From: Psychrosphaera sp. B3R10
GTDB lineage: Bacteria; Pseudomonadota; Gammaproteobacteria; Enterobacterales; Alteromonadaceae
Length of the DNA stretch: 36,484 bases
NCBI RefSeq assembly: GCF_018861025.1
Contig: NZ_JAHKQH010000004.1
Location: forward strand, 1 to 36,484
Direction of reading: 5' to 3'
Shown here: piece by piece, positions 18,028 through 26,451 of the stretch
How positions within the stretch are numbered: the stretch's first letter is position 1
Layout: the number at the start of each line of letters is the position of its first letter
The notes under the pieces: generated by a model
Databases searched by the model: none
What the model saw: the letters and a program-made list of their open reading frames with translations, nothing else
What the model was told of the DNA's origin: nothing
Program-made: the position numbers and the translations under genes

Positions 18028-21000
18028 CTAACTCAATAATCTTATAAGGCCTGAGCCAATATAGGCGCCAGCAGTTTTGATTCCCGCACCTGCAGTCTCA
18101 ATTTTTGTCGCCGTAGTACTTAGATTAGAAACTGAGTTTTTTAATTCTGTTAGCTTTGTTTTTATTTGTACAGCATCAAATTCAGTTGCTGCAGTCAAGC
18201 TAATTTCGGCCCTAATACCAGCACTAATGTCAGCCCTCAGTCCAGTAACAACGTCGGTGCATGCAGCTACATCAAGAGAGAATCGTGCAGCAATACAAAT
18301 ATCATTTTTAAGCCCTAAAAATAGATCGCTTGTTGCCGCTAAAGACATTGTCGACGAAGCTGCGAATTTGAATTCACTAGTCCCGCCCATAAAAAATGTG
18401 TCATCCCTGCCCCATTGTTTGGTGTAACTATTCCCCATAACGACATCATACGTATCTCCATCTGTGTAGCTCGCTGCATTGCCGTAAGTCTCAGAATCTG
18501 AATTACCCACAGTTATTGAAATGTCATCGCCATTTTTATAGTTATAAGAATTGCCAATTTCCTTGCTCGCAGAGGTTGTGCCTCTTGATAGAGTAAAACC
18601 ATAATGCTTAGATGTGATATCTCCATATCTCGGCCCACCTGGAGAGGCTTTATCATGAGCATGCGTTGCATTAATAGTTTCTGTATTGGAATTAATTAAA
18701 CTTTCAACATAACCATTACCGAATGCGTAATCAGCTGGATCACTACACCATTCAAATCGACGACCATGGTGGTATTCATATTCATCCCCCCACTTCATCT
18801 CAACTATTTGATTTTCTGGGTCGATTGCGCGAGTTTCATCGCCCCAGTTATACAAACCGGTAGTACCGTCTGCTAAGTGATCTGGATCGGTATTTAACGC
18901 ATTTGAAATTGCCGACATGTCTGCACCAAAATACTCTTCATTGTCATCAATGCCATCTTCATTAATATGAAATTCGTCCCAACTATTACCGAAATCAAAT
19001 ATCTTGTCAGCGCCATAAATATATTCATTTCCTGAAGACCAAACATAGCGCTCGCCAATTCGACGTTCGATAACAAAGTTACCGGCCAATTCATCTTCTC
19101 GAGTCATCGCGCCATCTTCTGGGAAAGTAGATGGTAGGTTTAGAAAATGACTTGGTAAATCCCCAGAAGAAGTCGCCGTTTTGCCATCGGTTGAATAACC
19201 AGTTACTTTTTCACCTTCGATTTCTTCAATTAACTTTTTAAATTTGAAAGTAAAAACAGCTTGTTCATCAACAATATCATTGCCTGATTTTAACGAACCA
19301 CTTTCAGTGTTTGAACCTGAAGCGGCATCAAGCGAAGCATTCGCGCTATTGCTGTCCTGGTCACTAATATTAACTACCGTACCTGACCCATCTTCAAAAT
19401 AGTAATTACTAACACTAACAAAGCTCTGGTAGCCACCTTTGACTTCTTTACGCTCCATTCCCGTCGTCATCAATACCCAGCCATCGCCGGCGTGGTTGGG
19501 CGCACCTAAATGCATATAGGTTTTGTTGTCTCCGGTTTGTAATTTAATGCGGTTTTTACCGTCTTGATCTTCCAGTTCAATTTTATTACCAGAGCCCGTT
19601 TTAATTAAGCTGTTGGTTTGGTTATCCGCTGTCGTAATACTTGGTTGTGAGGCATTTGGCACAGTGCCCGCGATAACAGGTCGGTCAGGATCGCCACCAA
19701 TAAACGTGAGCAATACTTCAGTACCCTTTCTCAAAGGGAAACTCATACCTTGTCCCTCGCCACCATAGGGTTGACTCATTCGGATCCAATGGGACGATTT
19801 TCCGCCGTCACGATTCAACCGGTCAAAAGGTAACGTAACTCGGTAGCGGCCTTCTTCGTCTAATTCGGCATAATGACCATCACCTTCCGCATCAACAAAG
19901 GCGTTTAATGTGCCATGAATTTCTGGCTTAGTAGTAACTTGACTGCTCCGATATTGAATGTCGGCCGGAATTGCGGAAAACGTATTTTGATATACGACGG
20001 CTTCACCTATGTCTCCGTCTGCGTAGTGCAATAGACTTGGGTTCTTTGCTTCGTGTTCAATGTTAAGCAGTAAATAATCTTGATTACAACTCGTTCTAAA
20101 ATGCCCTTCAAGCGTAAATTGATGCCCTGATATCAATCTAATAACGGTACTTTCACCATAATACACCGACTTTGTGCTACTAATTTCTTCGGCTCGAATT
20201 TGAGCAAGTTGACCACCTTCTTCAGGGGTTTGTATATTTTGTCCCCACACATAAATCTCACTCGATGGATTAGCAGATTCATCAACGATAAACTCGCCTT
20301 TGATATCGACCGAGGGTTTATCATCGTTGTAATCTTTCAATAATACTTTGTGGGGTAATCGTTTCTTTTGATTGATAAAACTAGTGATTGTATTTGCTAA
20401 AGCGTTTATTTCTAATGAGGCGTTTGGACTATAAGTTACATCACTGTTTGTAATATCTTCCTGCGTTTGCAATGAATCACAGAACACTAACTTTTCACCT
20501 ATTTCACCCTGGGTGAAATAATAATAAATGCCATCGCGTTCCATTAATCTAGAAATAAATTCTAGGTGGCTTTCATTATACTGACACTTATAAGCCCAAT
20601 TTCGATAATTACCTTGTAAGCCCGAAAGGTCGTAATCTTGCGTGGTAAATCCAGCCTCTTGGAGTACCATTTCTATTATTTCTTTAATATTTTGATCTAA
20701 ATAGATTTCATTCGTGTGAAACAGTGATAATTCCCAAAGTTTCGGCACCAATTTGGCTTTATATAGTGTCTGGTTGTTAACCTGAGAAACTGCATCACAA
20801 TGGGAAATTATTCCTTGGATGACTCTTTCTTCGTTACCCAAAGTAATGGTCAACGACGCTTGTGTCTCAAGAATTTTGTCGATATCAATATCGGGATTGA
20901 CAGACAATAACTCAATTTCAAACTCATATAGACGAGAAATACCTTCTGTCCCTTTAAAAGACAACACTTGAACCTTGTCGTCTGCAGACAGAGCATTGTG

Positions 21001-21030
21001 TTCGAATGAAAACGCTATTGTATTGTCCAC
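18028..21030 (-). CDS. tssI: VgrG (TssI) spike protein with a long beta-helical C-terminal extension
   Basis: 1000 aa, against roughly 600-700 for a plain VgrG. The gp27-like hub spans about 1-370 (signature YNESHLEFISRLMERDGIYYYF at 151-172) and the gp5-like OB fold about 370-460 (SQPYGGEGQGMSFPLRKGTEV, GDPDRPVIAG). A short gp5C-type strand region follows (470-540), then a Ser/Asn-rich insert (about 545-655). Next is a repeat region (655-870) with GERYVWSSGNEYIYG, YEYHHGRRFEWCS and GNSYTKQWG motifs, typical of elongated beta-helix needles, and a final helical part (945-985). The start is GTG at 21030 with AGGAG 8 nt upstream. No catalytic motif was recognised in the extension; a longer needle that docks the DUF4150 tip is favoured over an evolved effector VgrG. 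Confidence 0.93.
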   Translation of the reverse strand: MDNTIAFSFEHNALSADDKVQVLSFKGTEGISRLYEFEIELLSVNPDIDIDKILETQASLTITLGNEERVIQGIISHCDAVSQVNNQTLYKAKLVPKLWELSLFHTNEIYLDQNIKEIIEMVLQEAGFTTQDYDLSGLQGNYRNWAYKCQYNESHLEFISRLMERDGIYYYFTQGEIGEKLVFCDSLQTQEDITNSDVTYSPNASLEINALANTITSFINQKKRLPHKVLLKDYNDDKPSVDIKGEFIVDESANPSSEIYVWGQNIQTPEEGGQLAQIRAEEISSTKSVYYGESTVIRLISGHQFTLEGHFRTSCNQDYLLLNIEHEAKNPSLLHYADGDIGEAVVYQNTFSAIPADIQYRSSQVTTKPEIHGTLNAFVDAEGDGHYAELDEEGRYRVTLPFDRLNRDGGKSSHWIRMSQPYGGEGQGMSFPLRKGTEVLLTFIGGDPDRPVIAGTVPNASQPSITTADNQTNSLIKTGSGNKIELEDQDGKNRIKLQTGDNKTYMHLGAPNHAGDGWVLMTTGMERKEVKGGYQSFVSVSNYYFEDGSGTVVNISDQDSNSANASLDAASGSNTESGSLKSGNDIVDEQAVFTFKFKKLIEEIEGEKVTGYSTDGKTATSSGDLPSHFLNLPSTFPEDGAMTREDELAGNFVIERRIGERYVWSSGNEYIYGADKIFDFGNSWDEFHINEDGIDDNEEYFGADMSAISNALNTDPDHLADGTTGLYNWGDETRAIDPENQIVEMKWGDEYEYHHGRRFEWCSDPADYAFGNGYVESLINSNTETINATHAHDKASPGGPRYGDITSKHYGFTLSRGTTSASKEIGNSYNYKNGDDISITVGNSDSETYGNAASYTDGDTYDVVMGNSYTKQWGRDDTFFMGGTSEFKFAASSTMSLAATSDLFLGLKNDICIAARFSLDVAACTDVVTGLRADISAGIRAEISLTAATEFDAVQIKTKLTELKNSVSNLSTTATKIETAGAGIKTAGAYIGSGLIRLLS

Positions 21031-21078
21031 TGCTTAACTCCTAAAAACCTAAAACGCTAAACCACAATCATAGTAAAT

Positions 21079-22098
21079 TTATAGCAAATTGAGGGTTGTC
21101 ACTAACACATCTTCAACACCGTCTTTCTTACCATCTGTATGATTTTGTTCTTGCAATAGCCACGTGTCGTATCCTAATTGCCCCCATTGCTTTTCACCTA
21201 AACGGATACCTTTGGCCGCCTTTGTAATCAACCCTATTTTAATGTCGACTTCAAGAGGTCTATCTATATACGTTTTTACTAAGGCAATAAAAGCCTGCCA
21301 GCGATTTTTATTATTAACTAACTGCTCAAATGTGCCCTGTGACAAAGGTCCCAAATGAATAATTATTTTCGAGCTATTATCTATCACTTTATCACCGACC
21401 AATGCCGAACATCCCAATTCACATGAATTAACACCGAGTGAAGATAAATGTTGAAGAGGCACTATCACTTGTCGTTCGACATATTGTTCTACAGACACAT
21501 CCACTTTTAACTCAGCTAAATAAGTTTCAAGTAACGACTTTAACCCTTGAGCGGAACGTTGCTTACTTGCCAGTAGCCCCGAGAACTTTAACAGCATGTC
21601 CGGGGTTATTAATTTTTGCTGTAAGCTTATATCACTCGTGCCAATTAAATGATGTAGTAGTTGGCTAAAATCACGTTTTTGAAATTCAACGACCTGACTT
21701 ACTGCATTATATTTCTTCTGGGCTAACGCAAATAGTTGATACAAGCGTTGATGTACTATGTCTAAAAACTGCCGAGCTGTAGTTTGCTCTTCTTGCTCAA
21801 ATTGCAATAATTCTTCGGTATAGAAGCTAGGCAATGGAGATGACGAACCGTACAATCCGAGTATATTGGTTACAACTTCAAATTCACCATATGAATTTTT
21901 TGTAACTGAAACAATTTCACTTCGACTAATTTGCATAGAAAGTGCTGGACGTACTCGTATTTTTTTTAGCGGATCTTCACCACTTGCCTTCACAATTGCA
22001 TATAAGTTTGTGAGCAATCGTTCGAAAGTAAATGTTTTTGGAGACGTTAAAATTCGCTCTTCTACTGAAGGGCTCGTTTGCCTAATTGTGCTGGCCAC
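21079..22098 (-). CDS. tssG: TssG baseplate wedge protein
   Basis: 339 aa. It carries the TssG/VasB signature: an N-terminal FTFERLL segment, then VVTNILGLYGSSSPLPSFYTE and RQFLDIVHQRLYQLF. TssG forms the baseplate wedge with TssE, TssF and TssK. The start is GTG at 22098, inside the end of tssF, with a near-ideal GGAGGTGA (22103-22110) 4 nt upstream. The 37-bp overlap with tssF implies coupled translation of the two partners. Confidence 0.95.
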   Translation of the reverse strand: MASTIRQTSPSVEERILTSPKTFTFERLLTNLYAIVKASGEDPLKKIRVRPALSMQISRSEIVSVTKNSYGEFEVVTNILGLYGSSSPLPSFYTEELLQFEQEEQTTARQFLDIVHQRLYQLFALAQKKYNAVSQVVEFQKRDFSQLLHHLIGTSDISLQQKLITPDMLLKFSGLLASKQRSAQGLKSLLETYLAELKVDVSVEQYVERQVIVPLQHLSSLGVNSCELGCSALVGDKVIDNSSKIIIHLGPLSQGTFEQLVNNKNRWQAFIALVKTYIDRPLEVDIKIGLITKAAKGIRLGEKQWGQLGYDTWLLQEQNHTDGKKDGVEDVLVTTLNLL

Positions 22099-23780
22099 TT
22101 GATCACCTCCCCACTAAAAAAGTCTTCCATTACAAATTCGCTATAAACGTTAATAGCCGCAGTACTAGCAAAAAATTTATCAAGAATAGAGCCGAACAAA
22201 AAGCGATCACCGAGGCTTGCAAAGTTTTCGGGTTTTACGGTCACCATAATATTCTGACCATGTACAAACGCATTGTTAAAGAGTCGTTCTTCCCGCTTAA
22301 TTTTAACTTCTGTAATCGCTTCTATTTTCTTTTCATTTAACAAACGCTGACTTTTTGCCTTTGCGTCTGGTGAAATGTACTGCTGTAAAATTGATTTTAA
22401 TGTTGAGCTGTCGGTGATTGATAGGTAGTTTAATGATAAATGTGAGATCAACTGCCAAAGCATATCACCGTCTAATGGAATTTTTCGACTTGTTGTCGGT
22501 GATGTAATATTTTTAAAGGTCGCTAGCTCTGGAGTATTTGAGGTTGCTACACCGATGTCCCCAGTATGTAATTTGTCAGCTTGATTGCCATTACTGCAGG
22601 TGAGTTTAGCTTTTAGTATTTCGTTGTTGGCAATCGGTGTATTTGGATCAAATGCAAGTTTAATATACGTATCGACTGATGGCTTATGAATATTTTTATA
22701 TACCAGTTCATAAACAGATTGAGTGCTGGTATTGACCTGATGACCCCCGAACAATTGATATTCTCTAGATTGCTCTACCCCGCGGGCATTACTCTCCACT
22801 TGCTCAACTGCATATATTTCATGATTCGCTTTATTAGAGCCGGTATTTGGTAACAACTGATACTCATTTTCAGTAGGAGAAATCAGTACCGAATGGGATT
22901 CAGCTTCAAATAAATTAACAGCTGGCGTAACGTTTAGCCAAAAATGCTCTTTTGATAATTTTGGTAACTCTATATTCGCCTTACGCATCGAAATATTAAT
23001 ACTAAACCGGGTGCCAGCCCCACGGTCACGCCATTGTGACAAATCGATATCAATAAACAAAAACTTTTCAGGAAATAGGAAGTAAGTTTGAAGTAAATCA
23101 TATGCAGGCATCAACCCTGGAGGTTGAGGATAAATACTGGTTTGGTTTTCTATTCCACCAGGTTGCACAACGTCAACAGGCAATGAAATATCACCACTGG
23201 AAGACATTGTTACTTCTTTAATTTGATTAACGAGCAGGTAATATAAATCACACGCTTCTTCGTATTCACCACCAATATAAAGTCTTATCTTATCAAATGG
23301 CTGCTGATCAAGGGTTGTGTTTATTAACTCGAATTGCAAACTAAAATTCAAATCGCCGTCACGACTTTTTTCAACAACGTCAATTAGGTTTATTGGTAAT
23401 ATTTCTATTTTGTCGACAGTTTTAAATCGACAGCTTCCTAAGTCACTTTCTTTGGAATCAATGTAAGTCCCCGCATTCACCGCAAGTGGTTTTGCTAAAC
23501 TTGGCTTAGGTTTAAAAGCGATCATGGTGGCGCTTGGCATTGGGCGAATATATTGTGGACAGACTAATTGCGCCAAACTGTGTAAAAACTTTGGAAACTG
23601 GCTGTCGAGTTCCTGGCGAATATTTGCGGTTAAAAATGCCACACCTTCTAAAATAAGTGTCGCATCAGGATCAGCGTTCGCACCAGTCAATGCCCGAGTA
23701 AGTGCAGGGTTGTCGCGTGAGAAGTCCTTTGCTATTGACTTCAATAGCCTCAATTCTTGTTTGTAATAATTAGTTAACAC
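22062..23780 (-). CDS. tssF: TssF baseplate wedge protein
   Basis: 572 aa, normal for the family. The N-terminus is a classic TssF/VasA start (YYKQELRLLKSIAKDFSRDNP, then TANIRQELDSQFPKFLHSLAQLVCPQYIRPMPS). It is the scaffold of the baseplate wedge, with two copies per wedge alongside TssG. The start is GTG at 23780 with AGGA 6 nt upstream, 8 bp after the tssE stop. Confidence 0.95.
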   Translation of the reverse strand: MLTNYYKQELRLLKSIAKDFSRDNPALTRALTGANADPDATLILEGVAFLTANIRQELDSQFPKFLHSLAQLVCPQYIRPMPSATMIAFKPKPSLAKPLAVNAGTYIDSKESDLGSCRFKTVDKIEILPINLIDVVEKSRDGDLNFSLQFELINTTLDQQPFDKIRLYIGGEYEEACDLYYLLVNQIKEVTMSSSGDISLPVDVVQPGGIENQTSIYPQPPGLMPAYDLLQTYFLFPEKFLFIDIDLSQWRDRGAGTRFSINISMRKANIELPKLSKEHFWLNVTPAVNLFEAESHSVLISPTENEYQLLPNTGSNKANHEIYAVEQVESNARGVEQSREYQLFGGHQVNTSTQSVYELVYKNIHKPSVDTYIKLAFDPNTPIANNEILKAKLTCSNGNQADKLHTGDIGVATSNTPELATFKNITSPTTSRKIPLDGDMLWQLISHLSLNYLSITDSSTLKSILQQYISPDAKAKSQRLLNEKKIEAITEVKIKREERLFNNAFVHGQNIMVTVKPENFASLGDRFLFGSILDKFFASTAAINVYSEFVMEDFFSGEVIKWPAQLGKRALQ

Positions 23781-23788
23781 AACACATC

Positions 23789-24211
23789 CTAGTTGACGCT
23801 ATCAAATTGTAAATTGCCGTTAGCTAACACGGCGCCAGTAAATGTGATGTCAGTCACTTCTGCATCTTGAAAAATAGAGCCACTGATCTCAAACCTAACT
23901 AACAAATTATCTTCCTCGTTAATTTGCATTTTAATCAAAGGCTTTGTTAATCGCGGTTCATATTGATGGATTTGAGCCAACATTCTTTTTACTATCAGTT
24001 GCGGATCTGGTGGCCTGTTACCAATAACTTGAGTCGCATCACCTAACAAACCATATTCTTGATCAACTTCGACTGACCCTAACGGGGTATTAAACAACTT
24101 TTCCAAATGATTCAAAATCGACTGTTTTACAGAGATCCGTTTACTATTCGCTCTTTGTTCACTGTCTAAATCAAGGGAAGCTAGACGTTCAAATAATCGT
24201 AGATGACTCAT
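23789..24211 (-). CDS. tssE: TssE gp25-like baseplate protein
   Basis: 140 aa from the ATG at 24211 (MSHLRLFERL). An in-frame start at 24277 exists but would overlap hcp2 by 61 bp and add a basic leader unlike the family, so the shorter start is preferred. The gp25/GpW core is visible (ILNHLEKLFNTPLGSVEVDQEYGL). TssE joins the wedge and starts sheath polymerisation. It lies 5 bp after hcp2, so it probably relies on translational coupling. Confidence 0.93.
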   Translation of the reverse strand: MSHLRLFERLASLDLDSEQRANSKRISVKQSILNHLEKLFNTPLGSVEVDQEYGLLGDATQVIGNRPPDPQLIVKRMLAQIHQYEPRLTKPLIKMQINEEDNLLVRFEISGSIFQDAEVTDITFTGAVLANGNLQFDSVN

Positions 24212-24216
24212 AATAA

Positions 24217-24705
24217 TTAGTCGGCCCCTTTCGCTTGGGTTTCGTATTCCACGTCGCCGTCGCTGCCATAACTCCATACTATTTTTTCGTAACTAATGGT
24301 CAAATTTTCCATTAAACGATAACCGTCATGCTGAGTATCGTATAGATGTGGCGACCAAGTCTCTATTTTGGTTAACAGTGCGTTTTCCAATTTAATCCGG
24401 TACATTAATTCTCGGTCACCTACCGTTGTATGAACATACCAACTTAAAACAACTTCACTGAGGACTTCTCTGTTATCAAGAGCTTGCGCCAGTTTTGGGG
24501 TGCTTTTGTCCACCAACTTATTAATCTGTATACCTCTATGAACAATCTGCCCTGAAGATACCTGATTATTAGCGGAACGGGGGATTTCTATTTGGTGATC
24601 AAATTTTAATACTTCAATCTCCGTCTCGTTACCTTCGTAACGTGAACTCCCTTCTATAACCCCTTGAATATCACCTCGTAGAGTTAAAAATCCAATCATT
24701 GCCAT
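24217..24705 (-). CDS. tssD: Second Hcp tube protein (hcp2)
   Basis: 162 aa. Hcp fold signatures are VLKFDHQIEIPRSA, GQIVHRGIQINKLVDKSTPKLAQAL, VVLSWYV and NLTISYEKIVWSY. It has no toxin extension, only a short acidic tail. AAAGGAA lies 6 nt before the ATG. It follows the TssB-TssC fusion by 15 bp and precedes tssE by 5 bp, so it belongs to the second sheath module. It is clearly a different paralogue from hcp1 (32865-33410); both share the K-x-(V/I)-DKS-(S/T)-P motif. Confidence 0.93.
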   Translation of the reverse strand: MAMIGFLTLRGDIQGVIEGSSRYEGNETEIEVLKFDHQIEIPRSANNQVSSGQIVHRGIQINKLVDKSTPKLAQALDNREVLSEVVLSWYVHTTVGDRELMYRIKLENALLTKIETWSPHLYDTQHDGYRLMENLTISYEKIVWSYGSDGDVEYETQAKGAD

Positions 24706-24720
24706 GTCGATTTCCTTTGC

Positions 24721-26451
24721 TTAATCTACGTTCATCGTGAGACTTAAACTGAAGTCTTTACCCATAAATCGTAAATGAGGCACGATCGTTAGGTCTAAAG
24801 ATTGTTCACCATTAATATCTGGTGCAGATAAAACAACTTCAGCTTTTTTTAGTGGCTTTCGGGCTCGAATTGCCTCTGCAGGATTTTCAACGTCTGACAC
24901 ATAACGTTTTAACCATTTGTTTAGTTCTGTTTGTACTTGGATCAAACTTTTCTGGACCCCAATTGACTCCCTTTGCACTACCTTCAAATAATGCACTATT
25001 CTTGAAACGATAAATATATAAGGGAGTTGTGCTTCCACTTGGGAACTAAAATTTTCACTTGGATCTAGTGATTTATGAGCCGAGAAATTCCCCCACCGAA
25101 CTGACGCTGAAGAGGTAAAGAATAAATTTTGTTGGGCTTTGTTGTAAGCCAGCGTTAAAAAGCCTACATTCGCCAAATCCATCAACTGCCGCTCAGAAAT
25201 CATGGCTTCAATCATGTAGTTTGGAAACAACTGCTTAGAGGTATCGGTTGAGTGGTACATATCAACACTACCACCGACGTGACCCGTTAAGTCAGTGCAA
25301 ACGGCATATTTAGCGAAACTATTAATCAGGCATTTTGCAAAAGCAAACGAGGCATTTCCTAACAAATTTTGGTTTACATTCTCTGCCACGCTTTCTGAGT
25401 ATGGAATTGCGTCAATTTCTCCGGCTCCAAGTTTATAAGCCTCTCGGAGCTTAACTCGTGGTAATGCTAAACCAATATATGCTGAATCTAATGTTTTTTG
25501 AAATGATCGCCACTTAATGTATCGAGGTGAAGACATCAACTCAGGGATGTCACTGATAATCTCTAATTGACTAAAATCCTCTTCATTGAAAAATTTAGGT
25601 GAAGCACCTGCGATAAATGGCGCATGAGCTAATCTACATACCTTCGCGATATTTTTGAGAAGCTGTAAGTCTTGACTACCCGCAGAAAAATAGTAATCAG
25701 CAATAATTGCACTATAAGGCTGACCACCGTATTGAGCATATTCTTTTAGATAAACGGCATCATACAATACTGTATCTTGTATTTCTCTATTGGCTTCAAA
25801 ATCCTCTTCTAAAGACGCCTTACTTATGTCGAGTATTTCGATAACGCAACTTTCTGCCAGCTCTTCAGAAAAAACTAGGCGATATAGGTTTCGCCATATC
25901 GATTCGAGTTTTTGGAACTGTTCGTTTTGAATAACCTGTGACAGTATTTCATGCAGGTGCTCATTTATATCAAATAGAATAAATGGCAATTCGTCAAAAC
26001 TCGACACCGCATAATCGATGCCGCAATGAGCTAATAAAGCCTGCTCTTTTTCATCTAGCACCACATTGTTTAATGTCGCTTGATTAAGACATAGTTTCAA
26101 TTTCTTAATCAACGCTACATGCTGATAAAGGTAATCAACTGACATCAATAGACTTTCAGGCTCGAAATCAGAGATTCGCGCAATGGATACATCTATATCA
26201 ATATAGGTGACGCGATTATTATCAAGGTCGACCGCTAATTCAAAAGAAACTTCGACATCCATTGCCGCGAGAACTTGGTTAAAGCTTCTCGTATCAATTT
26301 GGGTTGCATCATCAAAGTCTTTTTGGAATTGCCCGCTAAAGTCTCCAAGAATTAATAGCTTTAGTGGTAAAGACACGTCTTCACCACTATCAGCAGACTG
26401 ATAGGTAAACTCCATCCGATCCCATGAAGGGGATGATATTAAATCACTCAT
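24721..26451 (-). CDS. Single-chain TssB-TssC fusion sheath protein
   Basis: 576 aa. Residues about 1-140 align with TssB (MEFTYQSADSGEDVSLPLKL, LILGDFSGQ, then FNQVLAAMDVEVSFEL and ISDFEPESLL), matching the separate TssB of this locus at ELPMKILVMGQFSSQ, FDEVMGSMDLDINF and LKDFTPDKLV. Residues about 165-576 align with TssC throughout: YGGQPYSAIIADYYF, RLAHAPFIAGASPKFF, LPYIFIVSRIVHYLKVVQRE, TELNKWLKRYV, RKPLKKAEV. The N-terminal arm of TssC (about the first 75 residues, including the helix known as the ClpV target) is absent at the junction. It overlaps tssM by 8 bp and precedes hcp2 by 15 bp. Possible roles are an alternative sheath subunit, a baseplate-proximal ring, or a non-recycled sheath. 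Second TssC-like genes are known in alpha-proteobacterial imp clusters, but I do not know this fused form as a described component. Confidence 0.9.
   Translation of the reverse strand: MSDLISSPSWDRMEFTYQSADSGEDVSLPLKLLILGDFSGQFQKDFDDATQIDTRSFNQVLAAMDVEVSFELAVDLDNNRVTYIDIDVSIARISDFEPESLLMSVDYLYQHVALIKKLKLCLNQATLNNVVLDEKEQALLAHCGIDYAVSSFDELPFILFDINEHLHEILSQVIQNEQFQKLESIWRNLYRLVFSEELAESCVIEILDISKASLEEDFEANREIQDTVLYDAVYLKEYAQYGGQPYSAIIADYYFSAGSQDLQLLKNIAKVCRLAHAPFIAGASPKFFNEEDFSQLEIISDIPELMSSPRYIKWRSFQKTLDSAYIGLALPRVKLREAYKLGAGEIDAIPYSESVAENVNQNLLGNASFAFAKCLINSFAKYAVCTDLTGHVGGSVDMYHSTDTSKQLFPNYMIEAMISERQLMDLANVGFLTLAYNKAQQNLFFTSSASVRWGNFSAHKSLDPSENFSSQVEAQLPYIFIVSRIVHYLKVVQRESIGVQKSLIQVQTELNKWLKRYVSDVENPAEAIRARKPLKKAEVVLSAPDINGEQSLDLTIVPHLRFMGKDFSLSLTMNVD

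Noticed and set aside
18028-19390. Toxin domain in the VgrG C-terminal extension
   Set aside because: The extension is mostly strand repeats of the needle type with no catalytic motif that I can recognise.
24212-24277. Upstream start for tssE that would give a 162-aa protein
   Set aside because: It would overlap hcp2 and add an Arg-rich leader not seen in the family; the ATG at 24211 begins the typical TssE N-terminus.
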